From: Streptomyces sp. JB150
GTDB lineage: Bacteria; Actinomycetota; Actinomycetes; Streptomycetales; Streptomycetaceae
Direction of reading: 5' to 3'
Assembly (NCBI RefSeq): GCF_011193355.1
Contig: NZ_CP049780.1
Span: forward strand, 919,280 to 983,279
Length of the DNA stretch: 64,000 nt
The translations under genes were made by a program, and so were the position numbers. The stretch's first letter is position 1. Every line of letters begins with the position of its first letter. Of this stretch, positions 35,874 through 45,339 are shown piece by piece. The notes under the pieces were generated by a model that was not told where the DNA came from, searched no databases, and saw nothing but the letters and a program-made list of their open reading frames with translations.

Positions 35874-37562
35874 ATGTCAGACACCAACAGCGCGCTGCCC
35901 CGCGAGATCGCCGACGGTTACGTCGACGAGCTGATCGCCCTCGACCCCGTGACCGGAACCTACCTCGGCGCGAAGGAGAGTTCGAGCCGTCTGCCCGACC
36001 TCTCGCCCGCGGGCCAGGAGGCCCTCGCGGAGCTGGCCCGCCGGACGCTGGCGCGGCTCGACGAGGCCGAGCGCCGGCCCGGCGCGTACAGCGACATCGA
36101 GCGGCGCTGCGCCCGGCTGCTGCGGGAGCGGCTGACCGCCGGACTCGCCGTGCACGAGGCGGACGAGGGGCTGCGCGCGGTCGGCAACCTCGGGACGCCC
36201 GTCCACAACGTGCGCGAGGTGTTCACGGTGACCCCGGCGGACACCGAGGAGGACTGGGCGGCGATCGCCGAGCGGCTGCGGGCCGTGCCGGCCGCGCTCA
36301 CGGGCTACCGCGAGTCCCTGGCGCTCGGCTTGGACCGCACGCTCCACGCGGGCCCCCGCCCGACCGCCGTCTTCGTCGAGCAGCTCGCCGAGTGGGCGGA
36401 CACCGGCTCGGGCCGCGGCTGGTTCGAGGACTTCGCCGCCGGCGGCCCCGACGCCCTGCGCGGCGAACTGGACCAGGCCGCCCGGGCGGCGACGGCGGCC
36501 GTGGCCGAGCTGCGGGACTGGATGCGCGACGTGTACGCGCCGGCCGTCGCGGGCGCTTCGAACACGGTGGGCCGCGAGCGCTACGCCCGCTGGTCGCGCT
36601 ACTACAACGGCACCGACCTCGACCTGGACGAGGCGTACGCCTACGGCTGGGCGGAGTTCCACCGCCTGCTCGGCGAGATGCGCCAGGAGGCCGAGAAGAT
36701 CCTGCCGGGCGCCGCGACGCCGTGGGTGGCGCTGGCCCACCTCGACGAGCACGGCCGGCACATCGAGGGCGTCGAAGAGGTCCGCGCGTGGCTGCAGGGC
36801 CTGATGGACGAGGCGATCGAGAAGCTGGACGGCACCCACTTCGAACTCGCCGAGCGGGTGCGGAAGGTGGAGTCGCGCATCGCGCCGCCCGGCAGCGCCG
36901 CCGCCCCCTACTACACCCCGCCGTCGGAGGACTTCTCCCGTCCGGGCCGCACCTGGCTGCCCACGATGGGCGAGACCCGGTTCCCGGTCTACGACCTGGT
37001 GTCCACCTGGTACCACGAGGGCGTGCCCGGCCACCACCTGCAGCTGGCGCAGTGGGCGCACGTCGCCGAAAACCTGTCCCGCTACCAGGCCTCCGTCGGC
37101 TTGGTCAGCGCCAACGCCGAGGGCTGGGCGCTGTACGCGGAGCGGCTGATGGACGAGCTGGGCTTCCTCACGGACGCCGAGGTGCGGCTCGGATACCTGG
37201 ACGCGCAGATGATGCGGGCCCTGCGGGTGATCGTCGACATCGGCATGCACCTGGAGCTGGAGATCCCCGCGGACTCGCCGTTCCGTCCGGGCGAGCGGTG
37301 GACGCCGGAACTGGCCGAGGAGTTCTACGGCGCCCACAGCAGCCGCCCGAAGGACTACGTCTCCAGTGAGCTGACCCGCTACCTCACGATCCCCGGCCAG
37401 GCCATCGGCTACAAGCTGGGCGAGCGGGCCTGGCTGCTGGGCCGGGAGAAGGCGCGCGAGCGGCACGGCGACGCCTTCGATCTGAAGGCCTGGCACATGG
37501 CGGCGCTCTCCCAGGGGTCGCTGGGTCTGGACGACCTGGTGGACGAGCTGTCCCGGCTCTGA
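35874..37562 (+). CDS. DUF885 family protein (putative metallopeptidase)
   Basis: A 562-residue soluble protein of the DUF885 family. The conserved HEGVPGHHLQLA motif near residue 380 resembles a zinc-binding site and suggests a peptidase or carboxypeptidase. SANAEGWALYAERLMDELG and the C-terminal GQAIGYKLGERAWL segments are typical. A GAGGA site precedes the ATG at 35874. It lies 32 bp downstream of the Lrp gene, so the two may be co-transcribed. Confidence 0.88.
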   Translation: MSDTNSALPREIADGYVDELIALDPVTGTYLGAKESSSRLPDLSPAGQEALAELARRTLARLDEAERRPGAYSDIERRCARLLRERLTAGLAVHEADEGLRAVGNLGTPVHNVREVFTVTPADTEEDWAAIAERLRAVPAALTGYRESLALGLDRTLHAGPRPTAVFVEQLAEWADTGSGRGWFEDFAAGGPDALRGELDQAARAATAAVAELRDWMRDVYAPAVAGASNTVGRERYARWSRYYNGTDLDLDEAYAYGWAEFHRLLGEMRQEAEKILPGAATPWVALAHLDEHGRHIEGVEEVRAWLQGLMDEAIEKLDGTHFELAERVRKVESRIAPPGSAAAPYYTPPSEDFSRPGRTWLPTMGETRFPVYDLVSTWYHEGVPGHHLQLAQWAHVAENLSRYQASVGLVSANAEGWALYAERLMDELGFLTDAEVRLGYLDAQMMRALRVIVDIGMHLELEIPADSPFRPGERWTPELAEEFYGAHSSRPKDYVSSELTRYLTIPGQAIGYKLGERAWLLGREKARERHGDAFDLKAWHMAALSQGSLGLDDLVDELSRL

Positions 37563-37580
37563 CCGGCCGCGGCGGCCGGC
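37563..37580. terminator. GC-rich hairpin between convergent genes
   Basis: CCGGCCGC followed almost at once by GCGGCCGG immediately after the DUF885 stop, and 8 bp before the end of the convergent SDR gene. It probably ends both transcripts. Confidence 0.6.
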
Positions 37581-37587
37581 CCGCCGC

Positions 37588-38433
37588 TCATCTGCGGAAG
37601 CCGCCCTCGGAGTCGATCACCTGACCGGTGACCCAGGCCGCCTCGTCCGTCGCCAGCCAGGCGATGAGGCGGGCAGGGTCGTCGGGCATGCCCCAGCGCC
37701 CGGCGGGGAAGCGGGAGGCGACCCGGTCGTAGGCCTCGCCGGTCAGGTAGTCGGTGTCGACCGGGCCGGGGTTGACGGTGTTCACGGTGACCGCCTGCTC
37801 GGCGAGGGTGGTCGCGAGGGAGCGGGTGATGGAGGCGAGGGCGCCCTTCTGGAGGGCGTAGGCGATCTCGCCGGGCATGCCGCCGCCGTGGTCCTGCCCG
37901 GAGGTCATCATCATCACCCGGCCGCCCGGGGTGCGCGGCGGCAGCCCGGCGCGCAGCCGTGCGTAGGCCTGCACGAGCAGCAGCACCGAGCGGGTGTCGA
38001 CGGCCCAGTGGGCGTCGAGCATGGCCGTGTCGATGGCGTCCAGGGTGCCGTCGGAGCCGCTGAGGGCGTGGTTGGCGACGAGGATGTCGAGCCGTCCGCC
38101 GAGCGCTTCGGCGGCGGTGGCGATCAGCTCGGCGGGGGCGGCCGGGTCGGCGAGGTCGCCGGGTCCGTGCACGACCCGCGCGTCCGGGTCGCCGAGGGCG
38201 GCGCGCACCGAGGCGGCAACCTCCTCGGGCCGGTCGGCGCCCCAGGGCTGGGTGGCGTCGTGCGGCACGTGGTGGTGCAGATAGACACTCGCGCCGTACG
38301 CCGCGAGCCGCCGGGCCACGGCGTACCCGATGCCGCCGCGCCGGCTGGCTCCGGTGACGAGCGCGGTCCGCCCGCGCAGCGGCAACGGGTTACGGCGCAG
38401 TTCTTCGGGGGTGGGGTGCGGAAGTCGAGGCAT
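37588..38433 (-). CDS. SDR-family oxidoreductase
   Basis: A 281-residue Rossmann-fold dehydrogenase. ALVTGASRRGGIGYAVARRLA is the nucleotide-binding motif, NHAL follows, and the active site is YALQK with an upstream Ser. Its C-terminus GQVIDSEGGF is classical. I chose the ATG at 38433; an in-frame ATG at 38442 adds three residues and neither has a strong ribosome site. The substrate is unknown. Confidence 0.87.
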   Translation of the reverse strand: MPRLPHPTPEELRRNPLPLRGRTALVTGASRRGGIGYAVARRLAAYGASVYLHHHVPHDATQPWGADRPEEVAASVRAALGDPDARVVHGPGDLADPAAPAELIATAAEALGGRLDILVANHALSGSDGTLDAIDTAMLDAHWAVDTRSVLLLVQAYARLRAGLPPRTPGGRVMMMTSGQDHGGGMPGEIAYALQKGALASITRSLATTLAEQAVTVNTVNPGPVDTDYLTGEAYDRVASRFPAGRWGMPDDPARLIAWLATDEAAWVTGQVIDSEGGFRR

Positions 38434-38606
38434 ACGGATCATGATGCGCGGCCGGAGGAGGGGACGGCACCCCGATTTTTCCCGGGTCCTGGCCAACGGG
38501 GGCGGCACTCCCACCCCTCGGGCGCGCGGGGAACCGGGCGACCAGCCCACCACGACCCGCACCCGCCGACCGACCGCACCCCGCGGCGCCTCGCGCGACC
38601 GTCACG

Positions 38607-39140
38607 TCAGCACCCGCACTCCTTTGAGCCCACGGGCGCCGTCAGCGGATCGGCACCCCGCCGCTCCCGCCCCTCCCACGTCTCGAACTCGAAGCCCTCC
38701 CGCACCCAGTACTCGAATCCGCCCAGCATCTCCTTGACCTGGTACCCGAGTTCGGCGAGGGCGAGGGCGGCCCGCGTGGCGCCGTTGCAGCCGGGGCCCC
38801 AGCAGTACGTGACGACGGGCACCGACTTGTCGAGCAACTCCTCGGCCTGCGCGGGGATCAGCGCGGTCGGCAGGTGCACGGCACCGGGCACGTGACCCTG
38901 GTCCCACGCCGCGGTGGAGCGCGTGTCCAGCACCACGAAACCCGGATCACCGCCGGCGGCCACTGCCGCGGCGACGTCGGCGACGTCCGCGTGGAAGGCG
39001 AGGGCGGCCCGGAAGTAGGCCGCGGCCTCGGCGGGCCCGGCGGGGGCGACGCGCAGGACGGGGTTGGCGGGGGCTGGGGCGGTGACGGCTTGGGCGGTGA
39101 CGGCGAGGCCGGGGGCGGCGGGGGCGGCGGTGGCGGTCAT
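38607..39140 (-). CDS. Rhodanese-like protein
   Basis: A 177-residue protein with one rhodanese domain. VLDTRSTAAWDQGHVPGAVHLP and the catalytic loop VTYCWGPGCNGA with the active-site Cys are visible. The N-terminal 60 residues are Ala/Pro-rich. It is divergent from an Lrp/AsnC gene, so it probably acts in sulfur or amino-acid metabolism under that regulator. The ATG at 39140 has AGAGGA upstream. Confidence 0.87.
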   Translation of the reverse strand: MTATAAPAAPGLAVTAQAVTAPAPANPVLRVAPAGPAEAAAYFRAALAFHADVADVAAAVAAGGDPGFVVLDTRSTAAWDQGHVPGAVHLPTALIPAQAEELLDKSVPVVTYCWGPGCNGATRAALALAELGYQVKEMLGGFEYWVREGFEFETWEGRERRGADPLTAPVGSKECGC

Positions 39141-39225
39141 CGTGAGGGGTCCTCTCTGCTGTCCGATGACCAGAAATCTACGGTCGTCGATCAGCTCCCT
39201 GAAGGACTGTTCCACGGTCCACCCC

Positions 39226-39261
39226 TTGCCCTGCCGGGGATTTCCCTGCTATCCCTCGGGG
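39226..39261 (+). promoter_or_regulatory. Promoter of the second Lrp gene with palindrome in the spacer
   Basis: TTGCCC (39226-39231) and TATCCC (39250-39255) are 18 bp apart, and TATCCC ends 6 bp before the ATG, so the transcript is probably leaderless. The palindrome GGGATTTCCC (39237-39246) sits in the spacer and is a good candidate for Lrp autoregulation. Confidence 0.5.
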
Positions 39262-39708
39262 ATGACCGCGTTTTCCCCGGACGCCACCGACTGGCGCATC
39301 CTCGACGTCCTCCAGCGGGAGGGCCGCGCCAGCTTCGCCGAACTGGCGCGGGCCGTCTCCATGTCCCCGAGCGCGGTGACCGAGCGGGTGCGCAGGCTGG
39401 AGGAGGCGGGTGTCATCCAGGGGTACGCGGCGGTGGTGGACCCCGATCGGCTGGGCCTGCCCATCCTCGCGTTCGTCCGGCTGCGCTACCCGACCGGCAA
39501 CTACAAGCCGTTCCACGACCTCGTCGCGGCCACGCCCGAGATCCTGGAGGCGCACCACGTCACCGGCGACGACTGCTTCGTCATCAAGGTGGCCGCCCGC
39601 TCGATGCGGCACCTGGAGGAGGTGTCGGGCCGGATCGGCGCGCTGGGCTCGGTGACCACGAGTGTCGTGTACTCGTCCCCGCTGCCCAGACGCCCCCTCG
39701 GTCAGTGA
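39262..39708 (+). CDS. Lrp/AsnC-family regulator
   Basis: A 148-residue regulator. The N-terminal HTH (LQREGRASFAELARAVSMSPSAVTERVRRLEEAGVI) and RAM domain (ILAFVRLRYPTGNYKPFHDLVAATPEILEAHHVTGDDCFVIKV) are complete. It is divergent from the rhodanese gene across 121 bp. It overlaps the 3' end of the convergent sbcC gene by 7 bp. Confidence 0.93.
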   Translation: MTAFSPDATDWRILDVLQREGRASFAELARAVSMSPSAVTERVRRLEEAGVIQGYAAVVDPDRLGLPILAFVRLRYPTGNYKPFHDLVAATPEILEAHHVTGDDCFVIKVAARSMRHLEEVSGRIGALGSVTTSVVYSSPLPRRPLGQ

Positions 39709-42700
39709 CCGCGCTGCCGCAGCGTGGAGCCGGATCTGCCCTTGACGACCTCCAGCTGGGCGTGGACGCGCCGCCGCAGGTCGGCGACGTGACTGACGAT
39801 GCCGACGCTGCGGTCCCGTTCGCGCAGTGAGTCGAGCACGTCCAGCACCTCGTCCAGGGTCTGGTCGTCGAGGCTGCCGAACCCCTCGTCGATGAAGAGG
39901 GTGTCGAGGCGGACCCCGCCGGCCTCGTCGGTGACGACGTCGGCGAGTCCGAGGGCGAGGGCGAGCGAGGCGAAGAAGGTCTCGCCGCCGGACAGGGTGG
40001 CCGTGTCCCGCTCGCGTCCGGTCCAGGCGTCGACGACATGCAGTCCGAGCCCGCTGCGGCCGCGCCCGGACCGGTCGTCGGAGTGCACCAGGGTGTACCG
40101 GCCGGACGACATGCGCTGGAGCCGTACGGTCGCGGCGGCGGCGACCTGCTCCAGGCGGGCGGCGAGGACGTAGGCCTCCAGGCGCATCCGGCGCTCGTTG
40201 TCGGCGGAGGTGCCGGCCGTGAGCGCGGCGAGGCGGGCGACCCGGTCGTACTCCTCGCGCAGCGGCGCCAGGCGGCGCGCCGCGGTGGCCACGCGCGCGG
40301 AGAGCCGGTCGAGTTCGGCGCACCGGCGCTCGGCGGCGTCCCGCGCGGAGGCGGCCTCGCGCACCCAGCGCTCCGCCTCGGCGGCGGCCTGTTCGGCGGC
40401 GGTGAGGTCGGCGGGCGGCAGTGCGGCCGCGGCGGCGGTGTCGGCCTCGGCGAGCACCGCGCGGACGGCGGCGTCCTCGGTCTGCCAGGCGTCCAACCGG
40501 CGTTGCAGGTCACGGTGGGCGGCGTCGTCGAGGAGGGCGTCGGCGGCGGCCTGCGGGGTGTCGAAACCGGCCCGGAAGGCGGCGTCGGCGAGCCGCGCGT
40601 CGGCGCTCTTCAGGCGCTGGGCGGTGTCCTCGGCGGTGCGGGCGGCCTCGGCCGCCTCGGTGAGCCGGGCGGCCCGCTGCTCCAGCTCGGCGGCGCGCGC
40701 GGCCACGCTCTCGGCAGTGCCCCGCGCGGTGGTCAGCTCCTCCTCCAGCGCGGCCCGTTCGCTCTCCAGGCGTTCCCGGTGGCCGACGCGCGCGGCGGCC
40801 CGGACGGCGGCCTGCTGCCGGGCGGCGGTGCGCCGCTCGTGCTCCTGCTCGGCGTGGCGCAGCTCCTCCTGGGCGGCGTGCAGGGCGGAGGCGGAGGCGC
40901 GCGCCTGCTGGTACCGCCGCTCCAGCTCCTCGGCCTCGCGAGCGAGGTCGTCGGCGGGGGTGTCCCCGGCCTCGGCGGTGGCGGCGGCCAGTGCCTCCCG
41001 TACGGCGGCCAGACGCCGTTCGTGCTCGGCGCGCTGGTCCTCGGCGCGCTGGTAGGCGGCGAGGGCGCGTTCCTCGGTCTCCCGGTCGACGTGCGCGGCG
41101 TCCTTGCGGGCGGGTGCGGGGTGGTCGGTGGCACCGCAGACGGCGCAGGGCTCGCCGGGGGCGAGGTTCGCGGCGAGTTCGGCGGCGATGCCGTTCAGCC
41201 GCTGTTCCTTCAGGTCGAGCCAGTGGGCACGGGCCTCGACGGCGTCGTGGGCGGCGGCGAGGGCCTGCCGTTCGGCGGCGTCCGCCTGGCCGGCGAGCCG
41301 GTCGCGTTCGCGGGCCGCGGCCAGCCGCCGCCGGGCGGGTTCGCGCCGCTCGGCGAGCTGTTCCGCCCGCCCCGCGGCCTCCTGCGCCAACTCGATGCGG
41401 GACCGCAGCTCCGCGCGGGTGGTCTCCCATCCGGCGAGCCAGGAGTCGGCCTCCTGGAAGATCTCGTCGTCGGCGCGCTCCTGGCGGTCGAGGCCGTCGC
41501 GTTCGGCGACGAGGTCGGCGAGGCGGCGTTCCGCGCGGCGGGCCGATTCCAGTCCGCCCAGTTCCTCGGCGGCCCGGCGGGCGGCGGCGGCGAGCCCGGC
41601 GGCTCCGGCGCCGGCGTACCGCTCGGGCAGCGCGGCCCGCGCGCGGGCCTCGGCGGCGCCGGCGCCGGCGTACTGCTCGGGCAGCGCGGCCTGCGCGCGG
41701 GCCTCGGCGGCGGCCGCGCGGCGGTGCTCGGCGTCGGCGGCGTCGCGCAGCTCCAGGGCGGGCGCCACGGCCTCGGCCTTGCGGGCGCGCTCCATCCGGG
41801 CGTGCGCCTCGCGGTGGGCGTCGGCCCGCTCCTGCAACCGCAGCGCCCGCTGCCGGGCCTCGGCGAACCGCCGTTGCAGCCGGGCCAGTTCGCGTACGTC
41901 CTCCAGGGTGCGGCCGGCGGCGGCCCGCGCGGACTCGGCGGCGGCGAGCCGCGAGAGGGCGATGGCCAGCTCCTCGCGGGCGGTGCTGCGGGCGATGGCG
42001 GCGGCGCCGAGCACGGCGTCGGCCAGGCCGGGGTCGCCGGGGGCCAGCTCGGGCAGGTCCAGGGCGCCGCCGGCCGCCTGCTGCATCCGGTGGGCGTCGG
42101 CGAGCAGGGCCGCGTCGCCGTCGCGGACACCGGCCTCGGTGGCGCGGCGGCGGTCGGCGAGCCGCTTCTCCACGTCGGCGAAGCGCTGGGTGTCGAAGAG
42201 CCGGCCGAGCAGCTTGCCGCGGGCCTCGGCGTCGGCGCGCAGGAACCGCGCGAAGTCGCCCTGCGGCAACAGCACGACCTGGCAGAACTGCTCCCGGCTC
42301 ATGCCGAGCAGCTGGGTGATCTCCTCGCCGATCTCCTGGTGCGAGCGGCTGCGGTCCCGCCAGCTGCCGGCCGCGGCGTCGTACTCGCGCAGCCACGTCT
42401 GGGCCTTGTCCACCGTGGTGCCCTTGCCGCGCTTCTTGGGGCGCTCCCAGGGCGGCTGCCGGGTGATCTCCAGCCGGCGGCCGGCGACGGTCAGCTCCAG
42501 CGTCACCGACGTCCGGGTCCCCGGCGCCGCGTGATCGCTGCGCAGCCCGGTCCCCTGCCCGCTCTGCCGGGCACCGGGTACGGAGCCGTAGAGCGCGTAG
42601 CACACCGCGTCCAGCACGGAGGTCTTGCCCGCGCCGGTCGGGCCGTGCAGCAGGAACAGCCCGGCCGCGGACAGCGCGTCGAAGTCGACGCGCTGCGACC

Positions 42701-42746
42701 CGCCGAACGGCCCGAAGGCGGTGATGTCGAGCCGGTGCAACCTCAT
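39702..42746 (-). CDS. sbcC: SMC-family nuclease subunit SbcC
   Basis: A 1014-residue ATPase that works with SbcD to cleave DNA hairpins and ends. Walker A is GPTGAGKTS near residue 35. Long Ala/Glu/Arg-rich coiled-coil arms flank a zinc hook CAVC in the centre. The signature LSGGETFFASLAL and Walker B LDTLFIDEGFGSLD are near the C-terminus. The ATG at 42746 has a GGAGG site. An unusual 676 bp repeat-like spacer separates it from sbcD; these genes are normally adjacent or overlapping. Confidence 0.94.
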   Translation of the reverse strand: MRLHRLDITAFGPFGGSQRVDFDALSAAGLFLLHGPTGAGKTSVLDAVCYALYGSVPGARQSGQGTGLRSDHAAPGTRTSVTLELTVAGRRLEITRQPPWERPKKRGKGTTVDKAQTWLREYDAAAGSWRDRSRSHQEIGEEITQLLGMSREQFCQVVLLPQGDFARFLRADAEARGKLLGRLFDTQRFADVEKRLADRRRATEAGVRDGDAALLADAHRMQQAAGGALDLPELAPGDPGLADAVLGAAAIARSTAREELAIALSRLAAAESARAAAGRTLEDVRELARLQRRFAEARQRALRLQERADAHREAHARMERARKAEAVAPALELRDAADAEHRRAAAAEARAQAALPEQYAGAGAAEARARAALPERYAGAGAAGLAAAARRAAEELGGLESARRAERRLADLVAERDGLDRQERADDEIFQEADSWLAGWETTRAELRSRIELAQEAAGRAEQLAERREPARRRLAAARERDRLAGQADAAERQALAAAHDAVEARAHWLDLKEQRLNGIAAELAANLAPGEPCAVCGATDHPAPARKDAAHVDRETEERALAAYQRAEDQRAEHERRLAAVREALAAATAEAGDTPADDLAREAEELERRYQQARASASALHAAQEELRHAEQEHERRTAARQQAAVRAAARVGHRERLESERAALEEELTTARGTAESVAARAAELEQRAARLTEAAEAARTAEDTAQRLKSADARLADAAFRAGFDTPQAAADALLDDAAHRDLQRRLDAWQTEDAAVRAVLAEADTAAAAALPPADLTAAEQAAAEAERWVREAASARDAAERRCAELDRLSARVATAARRLAPLREEYDRVARLAALTAGTSADNERRMRLEAYVLAARLEQVAAAATVRLQRMSSGRYTLVHSDDRSGRGRSGLGLHVVDAWTGRERDTATLSGGETFFASLALALGLADVVTDEAGGVRLDTLFIDEGFGSLDDQTLDEVLDVLDSLRERDRSVGIVSHVADLRRRVHAQLEVVKGRSGSTLRQRGH

Positions 42747-43422
42747 CGACCGACCTCCGGGGTTCGCGGGCCGCGGGCACGGCGGGGGTGAGACGCGCGG
42801 CGGGGGTGAGACGCGCGGCGGGTGCCGGGTGCGCGGCGTTCGCGGGACCCGCGACCGGCGTCGCGACACGCGGGGTGGGCCTCATTGACGGGGTGAGCCG
42901 CACTGACGGGGTGGGCCGTGCCGACGGGCTGAGCTTCAGTGACGGGATGGGCTGCACTGAAGCCGTGGGCTTCACAGGCGGGGTGGCCCTCGCAGCGGGA
43001 GCAGGCCTCACCCACGCGGGTGGCAGACCACGCGCGGTGTGCTCCGGACACGCGGCGGCCGGCACCCGAGCAACCGGCACCGCCCACCACAGAGCGCGCC
43101 AACGCGACGCGGACCGCCCCGGCCACGCGGCAGTCACCGGGCACGCCGCAGACGGAAGTCGCGCGGTGGTCGGCAGGGGCGCCGCAGACGGGAGTCACTC
43201 GACGGTCGCCGGACACACCGCAGGCAGGAGCCCCGCCACCGGAACAGCCGCCTGCGGGGCGCCCCGCCGCAGCACGGCACGCGCGCGGCGCGCCGCCAGT
43301 GCCGGGCACGCGGCGGAGGGAAGCAGCACACCCCGCACCGTCGGCCGCAGCCCGCGCCCCCGGGAGGCGCCCGGTGCGGGCCGCGCGAGCGGCACGTGGC
43401 TCGCGGCGGGGGTCCTGGGGTT
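42747..43422. repeat. Low-complexity spacer with degenerate 18 bp repeats between sbcD and sbcC
   Basis: 676 bp of repeat-like DNA. From about 42880 to 43000 there are degenerate 18 bp units of the type CACTGACGGGGTGGGCCG, which read as hexapeptide repeats in several frames. A second repeat family (CGCCGCAGACGGRAGTC type) lies at about 43140-43200. Frames are open on both strands but show no family motif or clear ribosome site, so I call no gene. Confidence 0.6.
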
Positions 43423-44586
43423 TCACGGGGTCACCTCCCGCACCGCCCGGTCCGCGCGGACCGCGTCGAAGGCCTCGCGGAGGACCGTGCGCTCTTGGTC
43501 GTCGGGACCGGCGCCGCGGACGTGGGCGACGAAGTCCTCGGCGATCTGCTGGTCGGTGCGGCCGGCCAGGCGGCGGGCGTAGGAGACGTCGGGGTCGTCG
43601 GGGGCCCGCTCGGGGGCGAAGACGAGGCTGAGCGTGTGCGGGAAGCGCTCGGTGAGGCGGGCCATGGGCTCGGTGGGGCGGACCGCGTCGGTGAGGGTGG
43701 CCTCGATCCACGCCTCCTCGTGCCGCGTCAGCTCCGGGTCGGCGAGCAGCTCCTCCAGGGTGCCGCGGAGGCGGGCCAGGGGGCGTGGCACCGGGCAGTC
43801 GACGCGCTCGGCGGTGACCGCGCCGTCGGCGTCGAGGTCGACGAGCCACATGCTCTTGCGGTGCTCGGCCTCCGAGAAGGAGTACGGCAGCGGGGAGCCG
43901 GAGTAGCGCACGCGGTCGGTGATGGTCTGGCAGCCGTGCAGGTGCCCCAGCGCGGCGTAGTCGACGCCGTCGAAGACTCCGGCCGGGACGGCGGCGACTC
44001 CGCCGACGGTGATGTCGCGCTCGCTGTCGCTGGCGTGGCCGCCGGTGACGAAGGCGTGGGCGAGGACGACGGACCGGGTGCCCGGCGCGCGGCTGGCGAG
44101 GTCCGCGCGGACCCGGTCCATGGCGGCGGCCAGCACCGCCTCGTGCCCGGCCTTCTCCACGCCGAACTGGTCCTTCACGAGGGCGGGTTCCAGATACGGC
44201 AGCCCGTAGAAGGCCACGTCTCCGTGGGCGTCCCGCAGGACGACCGGGGTGCCGCACGCCGCCGGGTCGGTCCGCAGGTGGATGCCCGCCCGGTCGATGA
44301 GTCCGGCGCCGACCCCGAGGCGGCGCGCCGAGTCGTGGTTGCCGGAGATCATCACCGTGGGCACGCCGAGGGCGGCCAGCCGGTGCAGGGCGTCGTCGAA
44401 CAGCTCGACGGCGGCGAGCGGCGGCACCGCGCGGTCGTACACGTCTCCCGACACGACCACCGCGTCCACGCCGCGCTCCCGCACGGTGGTGACGAGATGA
44501 CCGATGAACTCGGCCTGGGCCCCGAGCATGTTCACCCGGTGGAACGCCCGGCCGAGATGCCAGTCGGAAGTGTGCAGCAGTCGCAT
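43423..44586 (-). CDS. sbcD: Exonuclease subunit SbcD
   Basis: A 387-residue Mre11-type nuclease. The metallophosphoesterase motifs TSDWHLGR, VSGDVYDRAVPP, ISGNHDSARRL, AHAFVTGGHAS and LGHLHGCQ are complete. It pairs with SbcC to process double-strand ends and palindromes. Its C-terminus ends REVTP just before the repeat spacer. The start is ATG 44586. Confidence 0.95.
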   Translation of the reverse strand: MRLLHTSDWHLGRAFHRVNMLGAQAEFIGHLVTTVRERGVDAVVVSGDVYDRAVPPLAAVELFDDALHRLAALGVPTVMISGNHDSARRLGVGAGLIDRAGIHLRTDPAACGTPVVLRDAHGDVAFYGLPYLEPALVKDQFGVEKAGHEAVLAAAMDRVRADLASRAPGTRSVVLAHAFVTGGHASDSERDITVGGVAAVPAGVFDGVDYAALGHLHGCQTITDRVRYSGSPLPYSFSEAEHRKSMWLVDLDADGAVTAERVDCPVPRPLARLRGTLEELLADPELTRHEEAWIEATLTDAVRPTEPMARLTERFPHTLSLVFAPERAPDDPDVSYARRLAGRTDQQIAEDFVAHVRGAGPDDQERTVLREAFDAVRADRAVREVTP

Positions 44587-44664
44587 GATCCCCGAGACTA
44601 ACGGCCGGCACTGACATCACGGCCGGTTACTCCGGTACCGCCCGTCATGCCCGCACGGAATAAG

Positions 44665-44687
44665 GGCAGTTACGGCCGTTATGCCCG
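44665..44687 (-). terminator. Imperfect hairpin downstream of the YigZ-family gene
   Basis: GGGCAGTTAC-GGCC-GTTATGCCC forms an imperfect inverted repeat starting 6 bp past the stop codon of the YigZ gene, followed on the minus strand by CTTATTCC. It lies in a 106 bp gap that also contains two further ACGGCCG motifs and probably the sbcD promoter. Confidence 0.45.
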
Positions 44688-44692
44688 GATTG

Positions 44693-45319
44693 TCATGCGT
44701 CTCCGTACGCCTCCCCGCCCAGTTCGAACCCCGCCGTCCCGGCCGTCGCGTCCGCCAGCCAGGCGCGGAAGGCGTCCACGTCGGCGTCGGGCAGCCCGAT
44801 CTCGATGGTGACCGCCTCGCCGTAGCGCACGTCCCGCACCACCCGCCCGGATGCGCGCAGATCGTTCTGGACCTTTCCCGCGCGCTGGTGGTCGACGGTC
44901 ACCGTGGCCAGCCGGAACCGCCGCCGGGTGATCGTGCCGAGCGCGTCCAGGGCCTCCCCGACGGCTCCGCCGTAGGCCCGGATGAGCCCGCCGGCGCCGA
45001 GCTTGACGCCGCCGTAGTAGCGGGTGACGACGGCGACGACGTACCGCATGTCGCGGCGCAGCAGCATCTGGAGCATCGGGGCGCCGGCGGTGCCGCCGGG
45101 TTCGCCGTCGTCGCTGGCCTTCTGGATCGCGGCGTCGGCGCCGATGACGTACGCCCAGCAGTTGTGGGTGGCGTCGGCGTGCTCCTTGCGCACGGCGGCG
45201 ACGAAGTCCTGGGCCTCCCGCTCGGTGGCCGCCGGCGCCAGGGCGCACAGGAAGCGGGAGCGGTTGACCTCGGTCTCGTGCACGCCCGCGCGGGCGACCG
45301 TGCGGTACTCGTCCTGCAT
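44693..45319 (-). CDS. YigZ/IMPACT-family protein
   Basis: A 208-residue protein of the YigZ (UPF0029) family. CALAPAATEREAQDFV, ATHNCWAYVIG, SDDGEPGGTAGAPML and VTRYYGGVKLGAGGLIRAYG are all hallmark segments, and a DUF1949-like C-terminus follows. The family is linked to regulation of protein synthesis, but its bacterial function is not settled. Confidence 0.92.
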   Translation of the reverse strand: MQDEYRTVARAGVHETEVNRSRFLCALAPAATEREAQDFVAAVRKEHADATHNCWAYVIGADAAIQKASDDGEPGGTAGAPMLQMLLRRDMRYVVAVVTRYYGGVKLGAGGLIRAYGGAVGEALDALGTITRRRFRLATVTVDHQRAGKVQNDLRASGRVVRDVRYGEAVTIEIGLPDADVDAFRAWLADATAGTAGFELGGEAYGDA

Positions 45320-45339
45320 CCGGCCAGCCTATGCGGCGG

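Noticed and set aside
40038..42791. 917-codon plus-strand frame and several long minus-strand frames over sbcC
   Set aside because: They are Gly/Ala/Arg-rich shadows of the well-supported sbcC gene, without motifs or ribosome sites.
42747..43422. A protein gene inside the sbcD-sbcC spacer
   Set aside because: Several frames are open on both strands but all are low-complexity, without a ribosome site or family motif. I describe it as repeats.
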